In this document: in pieces, positions 56,489 to 64,000 of the stretch
How positions within the stretch are numbered: position 1 is the stretch's first letter
How the letters are laid out: the number at the start of each line of letters is the position of its first letter
Assembly: GCF_016107545.1 (NCBI RefSeq)
Contig: NZ_JABASS010000006.1
Location: 1 to 64,000 of the forward strand
Direction of reading: 5' to 3'
Origin: Psychrobacter namhaensis
Lineage (GTDB): Bacteria > Pseudomonadota > Gammaproteobacteria > Pseudomonadales > Moraxellaceae
DNA length: 64,000 nt
Notes under the pieces: generated by a model
What the model was told of the DNA's origin: nothing
What the model saw: only the letters and a program-made list of their open reading frames with translations
The model's database searches: none
Position numbers and translations under genes: made by a program

Positions 56489-57322
56489 TCAAAGCACTCC
56501 CTTAAAAATAAAGTAACACCCCACGACAGTTAGTAATATTGCAAAGCATTTCTTTAAAAGCTCAGGCGATAGTATGTGGGCGACTTTTGCACCGAGCTTA
56601 GCGGTAAAAAAGCTCATAATGCTAATTCCTAAAAAGGCATAAATGTGTACAAAGCCAATGGTATTGGGCACATTGACCTGCTGCTGCATCCCAAAGAACA
56701 TAAACCCTAATGCACCGGCAATAGCAATAGGCAAGCCACACGCAGCTGACGTGGCAACGGCTTTTTGCATGACCACACCATAACGAGTGAGATAAGGGAC
56801 GGTTAAGCTGCCGCCACCGATACCGAAAATGGCAGAGGCAATCCCGATAACCCCACCTGCTGCCAATTGCTTAGGTTTTGAAGGCAATTCTGTATTAGCG
56901 TCATTGGCACTACTCGCATTGGTAGCACGACTTGCGAGCTGTTTTTTGCCACCGAAAAACATCTTGTAGGCGACCCAAAGCAAAAACACCCCAACAATAA
57001 GCTGGAGGTACAGCCCAGATATCTGTCCTGCAATGCCTGCCCCTAAAAAGCAGCCAACCGCTAAGCCTGGTGCCAGATTTTTAAAAACAGGCCACATGAC
57101 GGCGCCTTTCTTATTGTGTGCCATTAATGAGCTGATAGAGGTGACAATGATGGTCGCCAATGACGTACCTAATGCTAAGTGCATGATGTTGTCGGGACTG
57201 TAGCCCATTTGCGTAAAGACGATAAATAATAGTGGCACGATAATCGTGCCACCGCCCACACCAAATAGCCCCGCAGCAAATCCTGCTAGCGCGCCTATGA
57301 TTAAAAAAATGATTAGTTCCAC
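56489..57322 (-). CDS. TauE/SafE family sulfite/organic anion exporter
   Basis: A 277-residue polytopic membrane protein with the duplicated TauE/SafE pattern. The first half has GALAGFAAGLFGVGGGTIIVP, and the second half has GVIGIASAIFGIGGGSLTVPYL. Eight or so TM helices are visible, with a short hydrophilic loop at about 140-155. The family moves small organic or sulfur anions such as sulfoacetate or sulfite. It lies 77 bp downstream of the flavin reductase on the same strand, so it may be the last gene of the mesX-mesD unit and export a sulfur by-product; that is inference. Confidence 0.87.
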   Translation of the reverse strand: MELIIFLIIGALAGFAAGLFGVGGGTIIVPLLFIVFTQMGYSPDNIMHLALGTSLATIIVTSISSLMAHNKKGAVMWPVFKNLAPGLAVGCFLGAGIAGQISGLYLQLIVGVFLLWVAYKMFFGGKKQLASRATNASSANDANTELPSKPKQLAAGGVIGIASAIFGIGGGSLTVPYLTRYGVVMQKAVATSAACGLPIAIAGALGFMFFGMQQQVNVPNTIGFVHIYAFLGISIMSFFTAKLGAKVAHILSPELLKKCFAILLTVVGCYFIFKGVL

Positions 57323-57399
57323 GGGATATTTGCTTCTTATTTAGAGTTAGTGTGATGGCTGTTTTAGTTAAGTGACAATCAGTCAGTGTAAAAGCTAAC

Positions 57400-57900
57400 T
57401 TAAGCGATTTCTACCTGATCTACTTGACCAACTCGAGAGTAGGCACGATTAAAATACACCAAACTTTCTGCTTGCTCACTTTGGCTGATGGCGACCACCC
57501 GGCACATAAAGATGCTGTGTGAGCCCACTTGCTGAATGTCCTCAATCTCACAATCAAAGCTGACCAACGCATCTTCTAAAATGGGAGCGCCTGTGATTAA
57601 CGTACTCCAAGAGCCATATTCAAATCGCTCTTGTGAACTCAACTTAGAGGCAAAGGCGCTGGATATTGGCTCGTGCTGGGCGCCCAATACATTAACACTT
57701 AACGTTTTATTCTCAATAAAATGGGTATGTGAGCGGGACGTCTGATTCATGCAAACCAGCAAGGTTGGCGGTGTGTCGGTGACGCTACACACCGCAGAGG
57801 CGGTAAATCCGTGCGCACCAGTGCGGCCTTTTGTGGTAACAACATTGACCGCGGTTGTTAACAAAGACATGGCATCTCTAAAATCGGTGGCTTCAATCAT
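57400..57900 (-). CDS. flavin reductase family protein (HpaC/NtaB-like)
   Basis: A 166-residue NAD(P)H:flavin oxidoreductase of the split-barrel flavin-reductase-like family. FRDAMSLLTTAVNVVTTKG opens it, GAHGFTASAVCSVTDTPPTLLVCMNQTS is the flavin-binding signature, and HSIFMCRVVAI lies near the end. Such proteins supply reduced FMN or FAD to a separate oxygenase partner. AGGAG stands well placed before the ATG. It lies 87 bp downstream of mesD on the same strand. No classical two-component monooxygenase is nearby, so the natural partner in this locus may be MesX/MesD; that is inference. Confidence 0.87.
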   Translation of the reverse strand: MIEATDFRDAMSLLTTAVNVVTTKGRTGAHGFTASAVCSVTDTPPTLLVCMNQTSRSHTHFIENKTLSVNVLGAQHEPISSAFASKLSSQERFEYGSWSTLITGAPILEDALVSFDCEIEDIQQVGSHSIFMCRVVAISQSEQAESLVYFNRAYSRVGQVDQVEIA

Positions 57901-57987
57901 GGCTTAACTCCTAAATTTTAAATCTTTAAGTGCATTGATAACTGAGGTCACTTATCAGCTCAAACCAGCTAGGGCTTATGAATAAAA

Positions 57988-59016
57988 CTAAACGGTCAGC
58001 TCTTGACGAGCGATGGCTGCGCCAGCGCTTAATGCTGCCAGCTTGCCTCGTGCCACGTCGCGAGACAACGGTGCCATACCGCAGTTGGTCGAAGGATAGA
58101 GCTTGTCAGCATCGACAAATTGCAGTGCTTTGCGTAGCGTATTTGCCACTTCTTCGGGGGTCTCAATGGCATTGGTTGCCACATCAATGGCGCCAATCAT
58201 CACTTTTTTACCGCGAATCAGCTCAATCAAATCCATAGGTACATGGGAGTTTTGACACTCTAAAGAGACAATATCAATATTCGACTGCTGCAATTTAGGA
58301 AAGGCTTGCTCGTATTGACGCCACTCTGAACCCAGTGTTTTTTTCCAATCGTTATTGGCTTTGATGCCATAGCCGTAGCAGATATGCACCGCCGTCTCAC
58401 ATTTTAGTCCTTCGATTGCCCGCTCTAGCGTGGCAATACCCCAGTCGTTGACGTCATCAAAGAACACATTAAATGCCGGTTCATCAAATTGGATGATATC
58501 CACGCCAGCCGCTTCTAGCTCTCTGGCTTCTTGATTCAGAATTTTGGCAAACTCCCAAGCCAATTTTTCACGGCTTTTATAATGACCATCATACAAGGTA
58601 TCAATCATCGTCATCGGACCTGGCAGTGCCCATTTGATAGGCTGATCGGTTTGTTGACGTAAAAACTTAGCATCGTCAACAAATACAGGTTTTTGACGGC
58701 TGACACTACCCACGACTGAGGGCACACTGGCCTCATAGCGATTACGAATGCGTACGGTCTTGCGCTTCTCAAAATCAACGCCATCTAAATGTTCGATGAA
58801 AGTGGTCACAAAATGCTGACGGGTCTGCTCGCCATCACTGACAATATCAATGCCTGCATGCATTTGTTCTTGCAGGGTCAAACGTAGCGCATCTTGTTTG
58901 GCTTCAATCAAGTGCGCGCCCTCTAGTGCCCAAGGTGACCAGATTTTCTCAGGTTCTGCTAGCCAAGATGGTTTTGGTAAGCTGCCAGCGGTAGATGTCG
59001 GTAATAATAGTTTCAT
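57988..59016 (-). CDS. mesD: core methionine synthase, MesD-like (folate-independent MetE homologue)
   Basis: A 342-residue homologue of the C-terminal catalytic half of MetE, lacking the N-terminal folate-binding half. Zinc ligands for homocysteine are present: His211 and Cys213 (VHICYGYG), Glu253 (SLECQNS) and Cys312 (NCGMAPL). LPGPMTMIDTLYDG and IQFDEPAFN are further core motifs. With a DUF1852 gene just upstream it fits the MesD family, reported in aerobic bacteria to make methionine without methyl-folate or cobalamin but to need DUF1852 and oxygen. The methyl donor is unknown. 56 bp after mesX. Confidence 0.88.
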   Translation of the reverse strand: MKLLLPTSTAGSLPKPSWLAEPEKIWSPWALEGAHLIEAKQDALRLTLQEQMHAGIDIVSDGEQTRQHFVTTFIEHLDGVDFEKRKTVRIRNRYEASVPSVVGSVSRQKPVFVDDAKFLRQQTDQPIKWALPGPMTMIDTLYDGHYKSREKLAWEFAKILNQEARELEAAGVDIIQFDEPAFNVFFDDVNDWGIATLERAIEGLKCETAVHICYGYGIKANNDWKKTLGSEWRQYEQAFPKLQQSNIDIVSLECQNSHVPMDLIELIRGKKVMIGAIDVATNAIETPEEVANTLRKALQFVDADKLYPSTNCGMAPLSRDVARGKLAALSAGAAIARQELTV

Positions 59017-59072
59017 ATTGATCCATTTTTCACATTTTGTTTTTATATTTTAATTTTTTACATATCGGACAG

Positions 59073-60080
59073 TTAGGCAGCATATTTTTTAAGCGCACCT
59101 TTTTCCACACAATAGCTGGCAGCCCACTGCTCTAAAATGTCTTGGTAAGGTTTGATGAATTGCTCTTCTGTAAACTTGCCTTGCTTTACTGCCATTTGGC
59201 TGCGCTCTTCACGGTCATACACAATTTGAGTCAGTGAATAATCTTGGTAGGTCAAACTTGGTTGATACACGTCACCTGCGCTTGAGTTGGCATTGTAAAT
59301 TTCAGGTCGGTAGATTTTTTGGAATGTCTCCATTGTGCTTATCGCACTGATGAGCTCAAAATCGGTGTAATCACTCAACAAATCACCGGCGAAATAAAAC
59401 GCTAATGGCGCAGCACTATCTGCAGGCATGAAGTAGCGAACGGTTAAGCCCATTTTGTGAAAATACGCATCGGTTAACGAGTAGTCATCTTGCTTATATT
59501 CAACCCCTAATACAGGATGCTGATTGGCCGTACGGTAATAGGTTTTACTGGTTGACACGCTGAGGCAAATCACCGGTTTTTTATGGAAGTTGGCTTTATA
59601 TGCCTCTGAGTTCAATAAGTATTGAAATAATTTGCCATGTAAGTCACCAAAATCTTCTGGTGGCGCAGATGCTGGATTTTTCTCGAAATGCTCGAGCAGT
59701 ACGACGCTAAAGTCGTAATCGCGCACATAAGAGGAGAAACTGTTGCCGATCATACCGTCAATACGGGTGTTGTCTTTATGATCAACAATCGTTGTTTTCA
59801 GCGTTTCGATGACAGGAAATGCATGGCCATTACCTTCGATATCCATGTCTGCAGAAATGATGTCAACTTCAACAGAATAACGGTCTGCTGTTGGGTTATC
59901 CCAATGCGCCAAAGCGTTAAAACGGTTGTTTATCATTCTTAATGTTTTACGTAAATTCTCTTGGCGATGCTCGCCGCGCGCCAAATTCGCAAAGTTAGTG
60001 GTCAGACGCGTGCTGTCTGCAGGATGATAATTTTCATCAAAACGAATGCGCTTAATTGAACAGGTAAATTCTTTACTCAT
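59073..60080 (-). CDS. mesX: DUF1852 protein, MesX-like partner of MesD
   Basis: A 335-residue soluble protein of the DUF1852 family. It starts MSKEFTCSIKRIRFDENYHPADSTR-like and contains TTNFANLARGEHRQENLR, HWDNPTADRYSVEVDII and a conserved C-terminal YQPSLTYQDYSLTQIVYDREERS. No cofactor motif is recognisable, though His and Asp are plentiful. The family is genetically required, with oxygen, for MesD-type methionine synthesis. The open frame reaches 60209, but the 43 extra residues are hydrophobic nonsense-like sequence; the ATG at 60080 fits the family start. First gene of the mesX-mesD-flavin reductase run. Confidence 0.87.
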   Translation of the reverse strand: MSKEFTCSIKRIRFDENYHPADSTRLTTNFANLARGEHRQENLRKTLRMINNRFNALAHWDNPTADRYSVEVDIISADMDIEGNGHAFPVIETLKTTIVDHKDNTRIDGMIGNSFSSYVRDYDFSVVLLEHFEKNPASAPPEDFGDLHGKLFQYLLNSEAYKANFHKKPVICLSVSTSKTYYRTANQHPVLGVEYKQDDYSLTDAYFHKMGLTVRYFMPADSAAPLAFYFAGDLLSDYTDFELISAISTMETFQKIYRPEIYNANSSAGDVYQPSLTYQDYSLTQIVYDREERSQMAVKQGKFTEEQFIKPYQDILEQWAASYCVEKGALKKYAA

Positions 60081-60805
60081 GATAATCTGCCATCCTAAAC
60101 TGATCTTGTTATTTGAGATAAAACCAAATTTGTGTATGAGGTGAATTATGCCTGAACTAATACATGAATAAAAACGATGTAAATTAAATAGAAAATGAAT
60201 AAAATTCATCTTTCTGCTTAATGATGGGGAAGAGAATGAGAGGGCAGAGATGTTGACGAATGATTACGTGGAAAGTTGGGTCTATAAAGGAATAGGGAAA
60301 ACGGAAGGAGCAGGAGAGAAGAGTTTGGTCAGTCAACCACACGTAAAACATTTTTTCACCAAAGAATGAGGCGTGAAAGCTAACTCAGAAACTTCCCAAT
60401 TGGACTACGAAAATTTCCTTTTGAATCACCTTGATACCTTTACCCATAAAAAAGGCCTCACCCATAAAAAAGGCAAGGCCAGATTTATTTGTCAGGCGTA
60501 AATGTCAAAGAGTTCTTGCCAGCTGATTTTTACGGTTCTAAAAATAGAGCCACTCGCGTTTCTGGTTCAAAATGACGGGCTCAAGTAAACCTACCGACGA
60601 GATTCTTAGAGCAGTTCATATTTTGAGGTCTAAAAAAATCGCAGACCAACACAAGCCACGGGATAGGTGGGTCATGTTCGGATAGCTTGGGAAAACAGCA
60701 GACATAAAAAAACGCTAGACGCATTATGTATAAAGGTTTTAAGGGATGTTTAGGAGAGAGTAGGACAAGATAGGAAAGCTGGTATTCAAGAGGATTTTAT
60801 AAGAT
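60081..60805. other. intergenic region upstream of mesX
   Basis: 725 bp between mesX and tRNA-Ser with no supported ORF. It includes a short direct repeat at 60440-60475. I looked for a SAM or cobalamin riboswitch-like leader near mesX and saw none. Confidence 0.45.
60440..60475. repeat. two-copy 18-bp tandem repeat
   Basis: ACCCATAAAAAAGGC occurs twice in tandem, 18 bp apart, followed by CTC and AAG. On the minus strand each copy gives GCC followed by six T, and together they can form a weak GGCCT/AGGCC hairpin with a T-run, possibly a terminator for tRNA-Ser read-through. Confidence 0.6.
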
Positions 60806-60896
60806 TGGCGGTGAAGGAGGGATTCGAACCCTCGATACGCTATGAACGTATACACACTTTCCAGGCGTGCGGTTTCAGCCACTCACCCACTTCACC
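60806..60896 (-). tRNA. tRNA-Ser(GGA)
   Basis: The minus strand starts GGTGAAGTGGGTGAGTGGCT and ends with encoded CCA. The anticodon loop CTGGAAA gives GGA. A long variable arm (GTGTATACGTTCATAGCGTATC region) and T-loop GTTCGAATC fit a class II tRNA-Ser. The acceptor stem pairs fully. Confidence 0.97.
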
Positions 60897-60912
60897 GTTT
60901 TTTGAACGCCTA

Positions 60913-60941
60913 AGTATAGCGGATACCATTTAAAATGTCAC
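60913..60941 (-). promoter_or_regulatory. promoter of tRNA-Ser
   Basis: On the minus strand GTGACA, a 17-bp spacer and TATACT, ending 17 bp before the mature tRNA 5' end. Confidence 0.72.
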
Positions 60942-61010
60942 GACCTAAGCCTTATCTTTCTTTATTTGTAGGCGCCTGCTAGGATAGCGTATACGTAATT
61001 ACAAGTATAA

Positions 61011-61919
61011 ATGGTTGAAAGTTGCATGATAAGTCTTGGCAGGCTCAAACACAATTTGAAAAAAAGCATAATAATGGCCGTAATGACGGTTGTAGTAAGC
61101 ATAAACTCAGCGCATGCTGATGACTTTACCCAGTGTAGCCAATCTTTTTATGGTGGTATTTATCCTGAATTCATCAATACCAAGTTAAGTAACAAAACAC
61201 AGTCGCTATGCATGGATGGTTTTGCAGTGATGTATTCAGGCGTGGCCCGTACACCGCTGTGGTCGGCTGAGTATCTGGATCGTACACGTCTGCAACAAGC
61301 CAAGCAAATAGACCGTGAAGACAGCTTTCATGAAGAAAGTCGTCTGCCAAAATCAATGCGCGCCTCGTTGTCTGACTATTCAGGATCTGGTTATGATCGC
61401 GGGCATTTAGCGCCCAATGCTGATATGGCAACACGCAGCCAGCAATACGATAGCTTTAGTCTGGCCAATATAGCCCCGCAATCACCACGTAATAACCGTT
61501 ATATCTGGCGTAACATTGAAGCGGCAACACGCTATTTGACCCAGCAGTATGGTGAGGTTTACACGGTTACAGGCGTGGCCTTTACGGACAAAAAAACCAA
61601 ACAGCTTGCTGATCGGGTGCTCGTGCCCAGTCATTTTTTCAAAGCAGTCTATATTCCAGCGATCAATCAAGCAGGGGTTTACTATGCGCCCAATGATGAA
61701 TCAGAACGCATAGAGATCCTCAGTGTGGATGAATTAGCGACCAAGATTGGCATCGATGTCTTACCTGTCTTGGACAGTAAAACCAAAGCGCATGCATTTG
61801 ATCTGCCCTTAAAAGCAGGTGAGGGCTCAGATATTCCCGAGACATCAACAGAAACGCCTGATTGGCTGCTGTTTGTTTGGGCGATTGTTGAGTGGCTATT
61901 GGCACAATTACAGGCATAA
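61011..61919 (+). CDS. secreted DNA/RNA non-specific endonuclease
   Basis: A 302-residue beta-beta-alpha-metal nuclease of the Serratia NucA type. The catalytic DRGH motif is YDRGHLAPNADM (His132 as the general base), and QSPRNNRYIWRNIE supplies the magnesium-binding Asn. A signal peptide (KKSIIMAVMTVVVSINSAHA) ends near residue 37, so it is periplasmic or secreted. A C-terminal hydrophobic stretch (WLLFVWAIVEWLLAQL) could be a membrane anchor, which is unusual. The start may be 61011 or the ATG at 61026; neither has a strong ribosome site. It may serve nutrient scavenging from DNA. Confidence 0.87.
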   Translation: MVESCMISLGRLKHNLKKSIIMAVMTVVVSINSAHADDFTQCSQSFYGGIYPEFINTKLSNKTQSLCMDGFAVMYSGVARTPLWSAEYLDRTRLQQAKQIDREDSFHEESRLPKSMRASLSDYSGSGYDRGHLAPNADMATRSQQYDSFSLANIAPQSPRNNRYIWRNIEAATRYLTQQYGEVYTVTGVAFTDKKTKQLADRVLVPSHFFKAVYIPAINQAGVYYAPNDESERIEILSVDELATKIGIDVLPVLDSKTKAHAFDLPLKAGEGSDIPETSTETPDWLLFVWAIVEWLLAQLQA

Positions 61920-61991
61920 AGCCTTTTATGTGAGTAAAACCGCCCAATTTAGGAAAGCGCACAAGCTGCTGTTAATAAAAAGGATAATCAG

Positions 61992-62255
61992 ATGATTGAG
62001 CCATTTGCTAATAATCACCAAAGCATGCAGATTGGTGAGCTCGTAATCGAAAATCAAGTAGATAAAGTCATCATATATGGTGATATTGAACTGACTTTGG
62101 ACGCCACTGGCTATCAGCAAGCCCAGCAGTTACATGAGCTGACTGCTAAAATTGTGCAGGCTTTTGAGACCCCTGACATTTATAGTAATAATGCGGAAAA
62201 GTCAAAAGAAAATGATGACCAGTCGGGTAGAGATATCGACAACCCTTTCCTGTAA
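61992..62255 (+). CDS. small hypothetical protein
   Basis: An 87-residue soluble protein with no family that I recognise. The N-terminal half has a beta-hairpin-like pattern (MQIGELVIENQVDKVIIYGDIELTLD), then a helix (YQQAQQLHELTAKIVQAF) and an acidic, polar tail. AAGGATAA lies eight bases before the ATG, which supports translation. It starts 72 bp after the nuclease gene on the same strand and could be cotranscribed. Confidence 0.6.
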   Translation: MIEPFANNHQSMQIGELVIENQVDKVIIYGDIELTLDATGYQQAQQLHELTAKIVQAFETPDIYSNNAEKSKENDDQSGRDIDNPFL

Positions 62256-62513
62256 CTCTTTGATATGGTTTTGTTTTTATGGCAAGAATAAAGCATAAAA
62301 AATTACTAGGCAAACCATAAAAATTGCTTATAATGAGTCAAGACATCGCTTATGTCGCGCAAGTCTTTGAAAAAACGTATAAGTAAGGGCGGTTAATGAG
62401 CTGTTCAACAGGGTAAAGCCGCGATACTTGTAGTAAAGATTCTAGCAAAGGATAAGCATAGAACACCAGAAACATAACGTTTCGAATAATCATTGTACGA
62501 AGGGAGTCAATCT

Positions 62514-62897
62514 ATGAAGTTATTTACAAAAACCACGTTAGCAGTTGCAGGTATCAGTTTAGCCAGCATGGCATTCGCCGCTGACCCATTAGCCAATACT
62601 ACTTGGCAGACATATGATGAAGGCAAGCCAAAAGGTACCGTAAAGATTACTGAGTCAAACGGTGTACTAACAGGTACTCTTATTGCTACTAACTCAGCCA
62701 AAGGTAAAAAGCACATTGGCACAACTATTATTAGAGGTCTAAAAGCTGATGGTGGTGGGAAGTACAGTGGTGGTACGATCACTGATCCTGAGAAAGGCAA
62801 AGACTATCGTATGACAGCAAATTTAAGCGGAAATACCTTAAAACTAAGAGGTTATATTGGTCCATTCTCACGCAGTCAAGAGTGGAAAAAGAAATAA
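62514..62897 (+). CDS. exported DUF2147 family protein
   Basis: 127 residues. A Sec signal peptide (MKLFTKTTLAVAGISLASMAFA) is cleaved before ADPLANTTW. The mature part fits DUF2147: an N-terminal W-x-T/V stretch, GTVKITESNGVLTGTLI, and IIRGLKADGGGKYSGGTITDPEKGKDY followed by LKLRGYIGPFSRSQEW. The family is periplasmic, lipocalin-like and of unknown function. The frame is open from a TTG at 62493, but AGGGAG seven bases ahead of the ATG at 62514 sets the start. Confidence 0.88.
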   Translation: MKLFTKTTLAVAGISLASMAFAADPLANTTWQTYDEGKPKGTVKITESNGVLTGTLIATNSAKGKKHIGTTIIRGLKADGGGKYSGGTITDPEKGKDYRMTANLSGNTLKLRGYIGPFSRSQEWKKK

Positions 62898-62936
62898 GCC
62901 AATCGTTCATTCTTAAAGTCTAGTATAAATCTGATC

Positions 62937-62975
62937 AAAAAATCCCGCATTACCGAAAGGTATTGCGGGATTTTT
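62937..62975. terminator. bidirectional intrinsic terminator
   Basis: Stem AATCCCGCA / TGCGGGATT with an inner TACC/GGTA helix and a GAAA tetraloop, flanked by A-runs and T-runs. It separates the DUF2147 gene (+) from amtB (-). Confidence 0.92.
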
Positions 62976-63007
62976 AGTGCGTGTCGGTTAATCGACCTTC
63001 AACACCT

Positions 63008-64000
63008 TTATCTTACAAACTCTGGATAAGCTTCCATACCACATTCAGCTATATCTGCCCCTTCATACTCATCTTCTTCAGAGATACGTAGACCGATGAC
63101 AGCCTTGATGATGGCCCAAACGATTAAGCTGGCAACGAATACCCAAACAAAAATAGTAGCGGCACCTGCAATCTGACCCAAGAGCGTCGCTGCTGGATTG
63201 GTAATCGGTACGATAAGTAGACCAAATAGGCCAACCACGCCATGAACGGAGATCGCCCCCACAGGGTCGTCTATCTTTATTTTATCTAGTGCTAGAATAG
63301 AGAGCACAACAATCACACCAGCGATGAGACCAAAAAGGGTCGCTTGCAACGCAGATGGGGTGGAAGGCTCTGCAGTGATTGCGACCAACCCTGCAAGTGC
63401 ACCATTTAAGAGCATCGTCAAATCAGCTTTACCAAAGATGAGGCGTGCTACTAATAAAGCACCAACGGCACCACCAGCAGCTGCTGCATTGGTATTCAAA
63501 AAGACCATCGCAACTGAGTTGGCGCTAGCAATGTCGCCAAGCTTTAGCACAGACCCACCGTTAAAGCCAAACCAGCCCATCCATAATATAAGAGTACCAA
63601 GCGCTGCTAATGGTAGGTTAGCACCTTGAATTGCGCGTATCTCCCCATTAGGCCCATACTTACCTTTACGTGCACCTAATAGTAAGACGCCTGCCAAGGC
63701 CGCGGCCGCCCCTGCCATATGGACGATACCAGAACCTGCAAAATCAGAAAAACCCATGTCGCCGAGATTAAATAGGCCAAAGACGTCTTTGCCACCCCAC
63801 GTCCAGCTGCCCTCTAATGGATAAATCACGCCAGTCATCACCACGGCGAATAATAAAAACGACCACAGCTTCATGCGTTCAGCCACAGCCCCTGATACGA
63901 TAGACATACAGGTCGCGACAAACACCACTTGGAAGAAAAAATCAGACGCAGCAGAGTAAACAGAATCACCGCCAAAACCATTTTCAGCTGATGCGGTTAG
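63008..64000 (-). CDS. amtB: ammonium transporter AmtB, partial (5' end outside the window)
   Basis: The C-terminal about 330 residues of an Amt/Rh-family ammonium channel. The reading frame continues to the window edge, so the N-terminus is missing. FFFQVVFVATCMSIVSGAVAERMK, then VHMAGAAAALAGVLLLGARKGKYG with the first pore His, and ISVHGVVGLFGL with the second pore His. LILWMGWFGFNGGS is another Amt hallmark. The C-terminus RISEEDEYEGADIAECGMEAYPEF is the regulatory tail that binds GlnK in homologues. A glnK gene would be expected beyond the window. Confidence 0.95.
   Translation of the reverse strand, partial: LTASAENGFGGDSVYSAASDFFFQVVFVATCMSIVSGAVAERMKLWSFLLFAVVMTGVIYPLEGSWTWGGKDVFGLFNLGDMGFSDFAGSGIVHMAGAAAALAGVLLLGARKGKYGPNGEIRAIQGANLPLAALGTLILWMGWFGFNGGSVLKLGDIASANSVAMVFLNTNAAAAGGAVGALLVARLIFGKADLTMLLNGALAGLVAITAEPSTPSALQATLFGLIAGVIVVLSILALDKIKIDDPVGAISVHGVVGLFGLLIVPITNPAATLLGQIAGAATIFVWVFVASLIVWAIIKAVIGLRISEEDEYEGADIAECGMEAYPEFVR

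Noticed and set aside
60081..60209. N-terminal extension of the DUF1852 ORF up to 60209
   Set aside because: The 43 extra residues are Phe/Ile/His-rich, unlike the family start, and the ATG at 60080 gives the expected length.

Overview
The window is chromosomal DNA from a Gram-negative gammaproteobacterium of the family Moraxellaceae, most likely Psychrobacter. I infer this from protein flavour (parE next to yqiA, an E. coli-like ArgA, a meso-DAP-type MurE), moderate base composition, a division cluster that stops after mraY, and a methionine-synthase pair (core MetE plus DUF1852) typical of Acinetobacter-like aerobes. This comes from reading alone; no database search was run. I see no insertion sequence, prophage, CRISPR array or rRNA operon. 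Almost everything reads as core genome.

Layout. 1-5.4 kb: DUF1289 protein (-), yqiA and parE (+), an acyltransferase (+), a short-chain dehydrogenase (-) and a small unknown ORF. 5.4-11.9 kb: a multi-repeat membrane channel protein (-), an FKBP lipoprotein (+), argA (-), an exported unknown protein (+) and a patatin-like lipoprotein (-). 11.9-20.6 kb: recG, an RND efflux adaptor and pump pair, and a zinc alcohol dehydrogenase, all +. 21-29 kb (-): glmS and glmU; pgpA, thiL and nusB packed as one unit with ribH upstream; hisF. 29-31.7 kb (+): thrB, a DUF2007 protein and a glutamine amidotransferase. 31.7-33 kb (-): YchJ-like and YdjM-like proteins. 33.4-36.2 kb: acnA. 36.7-40.7 kb (-): a membrane protein, a tRNA-Ala/tRNA-Glu operon, a small DUF3223-like protein and gltX. 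41-49.5 kb (+): the division and wall cluster rsmH-ftsL-ftsI-murE-murF-mraY, followed by rlmA and a PepSY protein.

52-60 kb has a sulfur theme: a SulP anion transporter, an ETHE1-like sulfur dioxygenase with rhodanese domains, an unknown lipoprotein, then a minus-strand run of DUF1852 (mesX), core methionine synthase (mesD), a flavin reductase and a TauE/SafE permease. The mesX-mesD-flavin reductase set is the most interesting system. The MesD family is reported to make methionine without methyl-folate or cobalamin but to need DUF1852 and oxygen, and its methyl donor is unknown. A flavin reductase directly downstream suggests reduced flavin feeds the oxygen-dependent step. 60.8-64 kb: tRNA-Ser, a secreted nuclease, a small unknown protein, a DUF2147 protein and the 3' part of amtB, cut by the window end.

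Most transcription units end in clear intrinsic terminators, often bidirectional between convergent genes. Several starts were moved downstream from the longest possible ORF to the ATG with a Shine-Dalgarno site. Other points of note are a ThrB with an extra C-terminal domain, long disordered N-terminal tails on several division and wall proteins, a four-copy 20-bp tandem repeat after glmS, and a perfect 16-bp inverted repeat before the PepSY gene.
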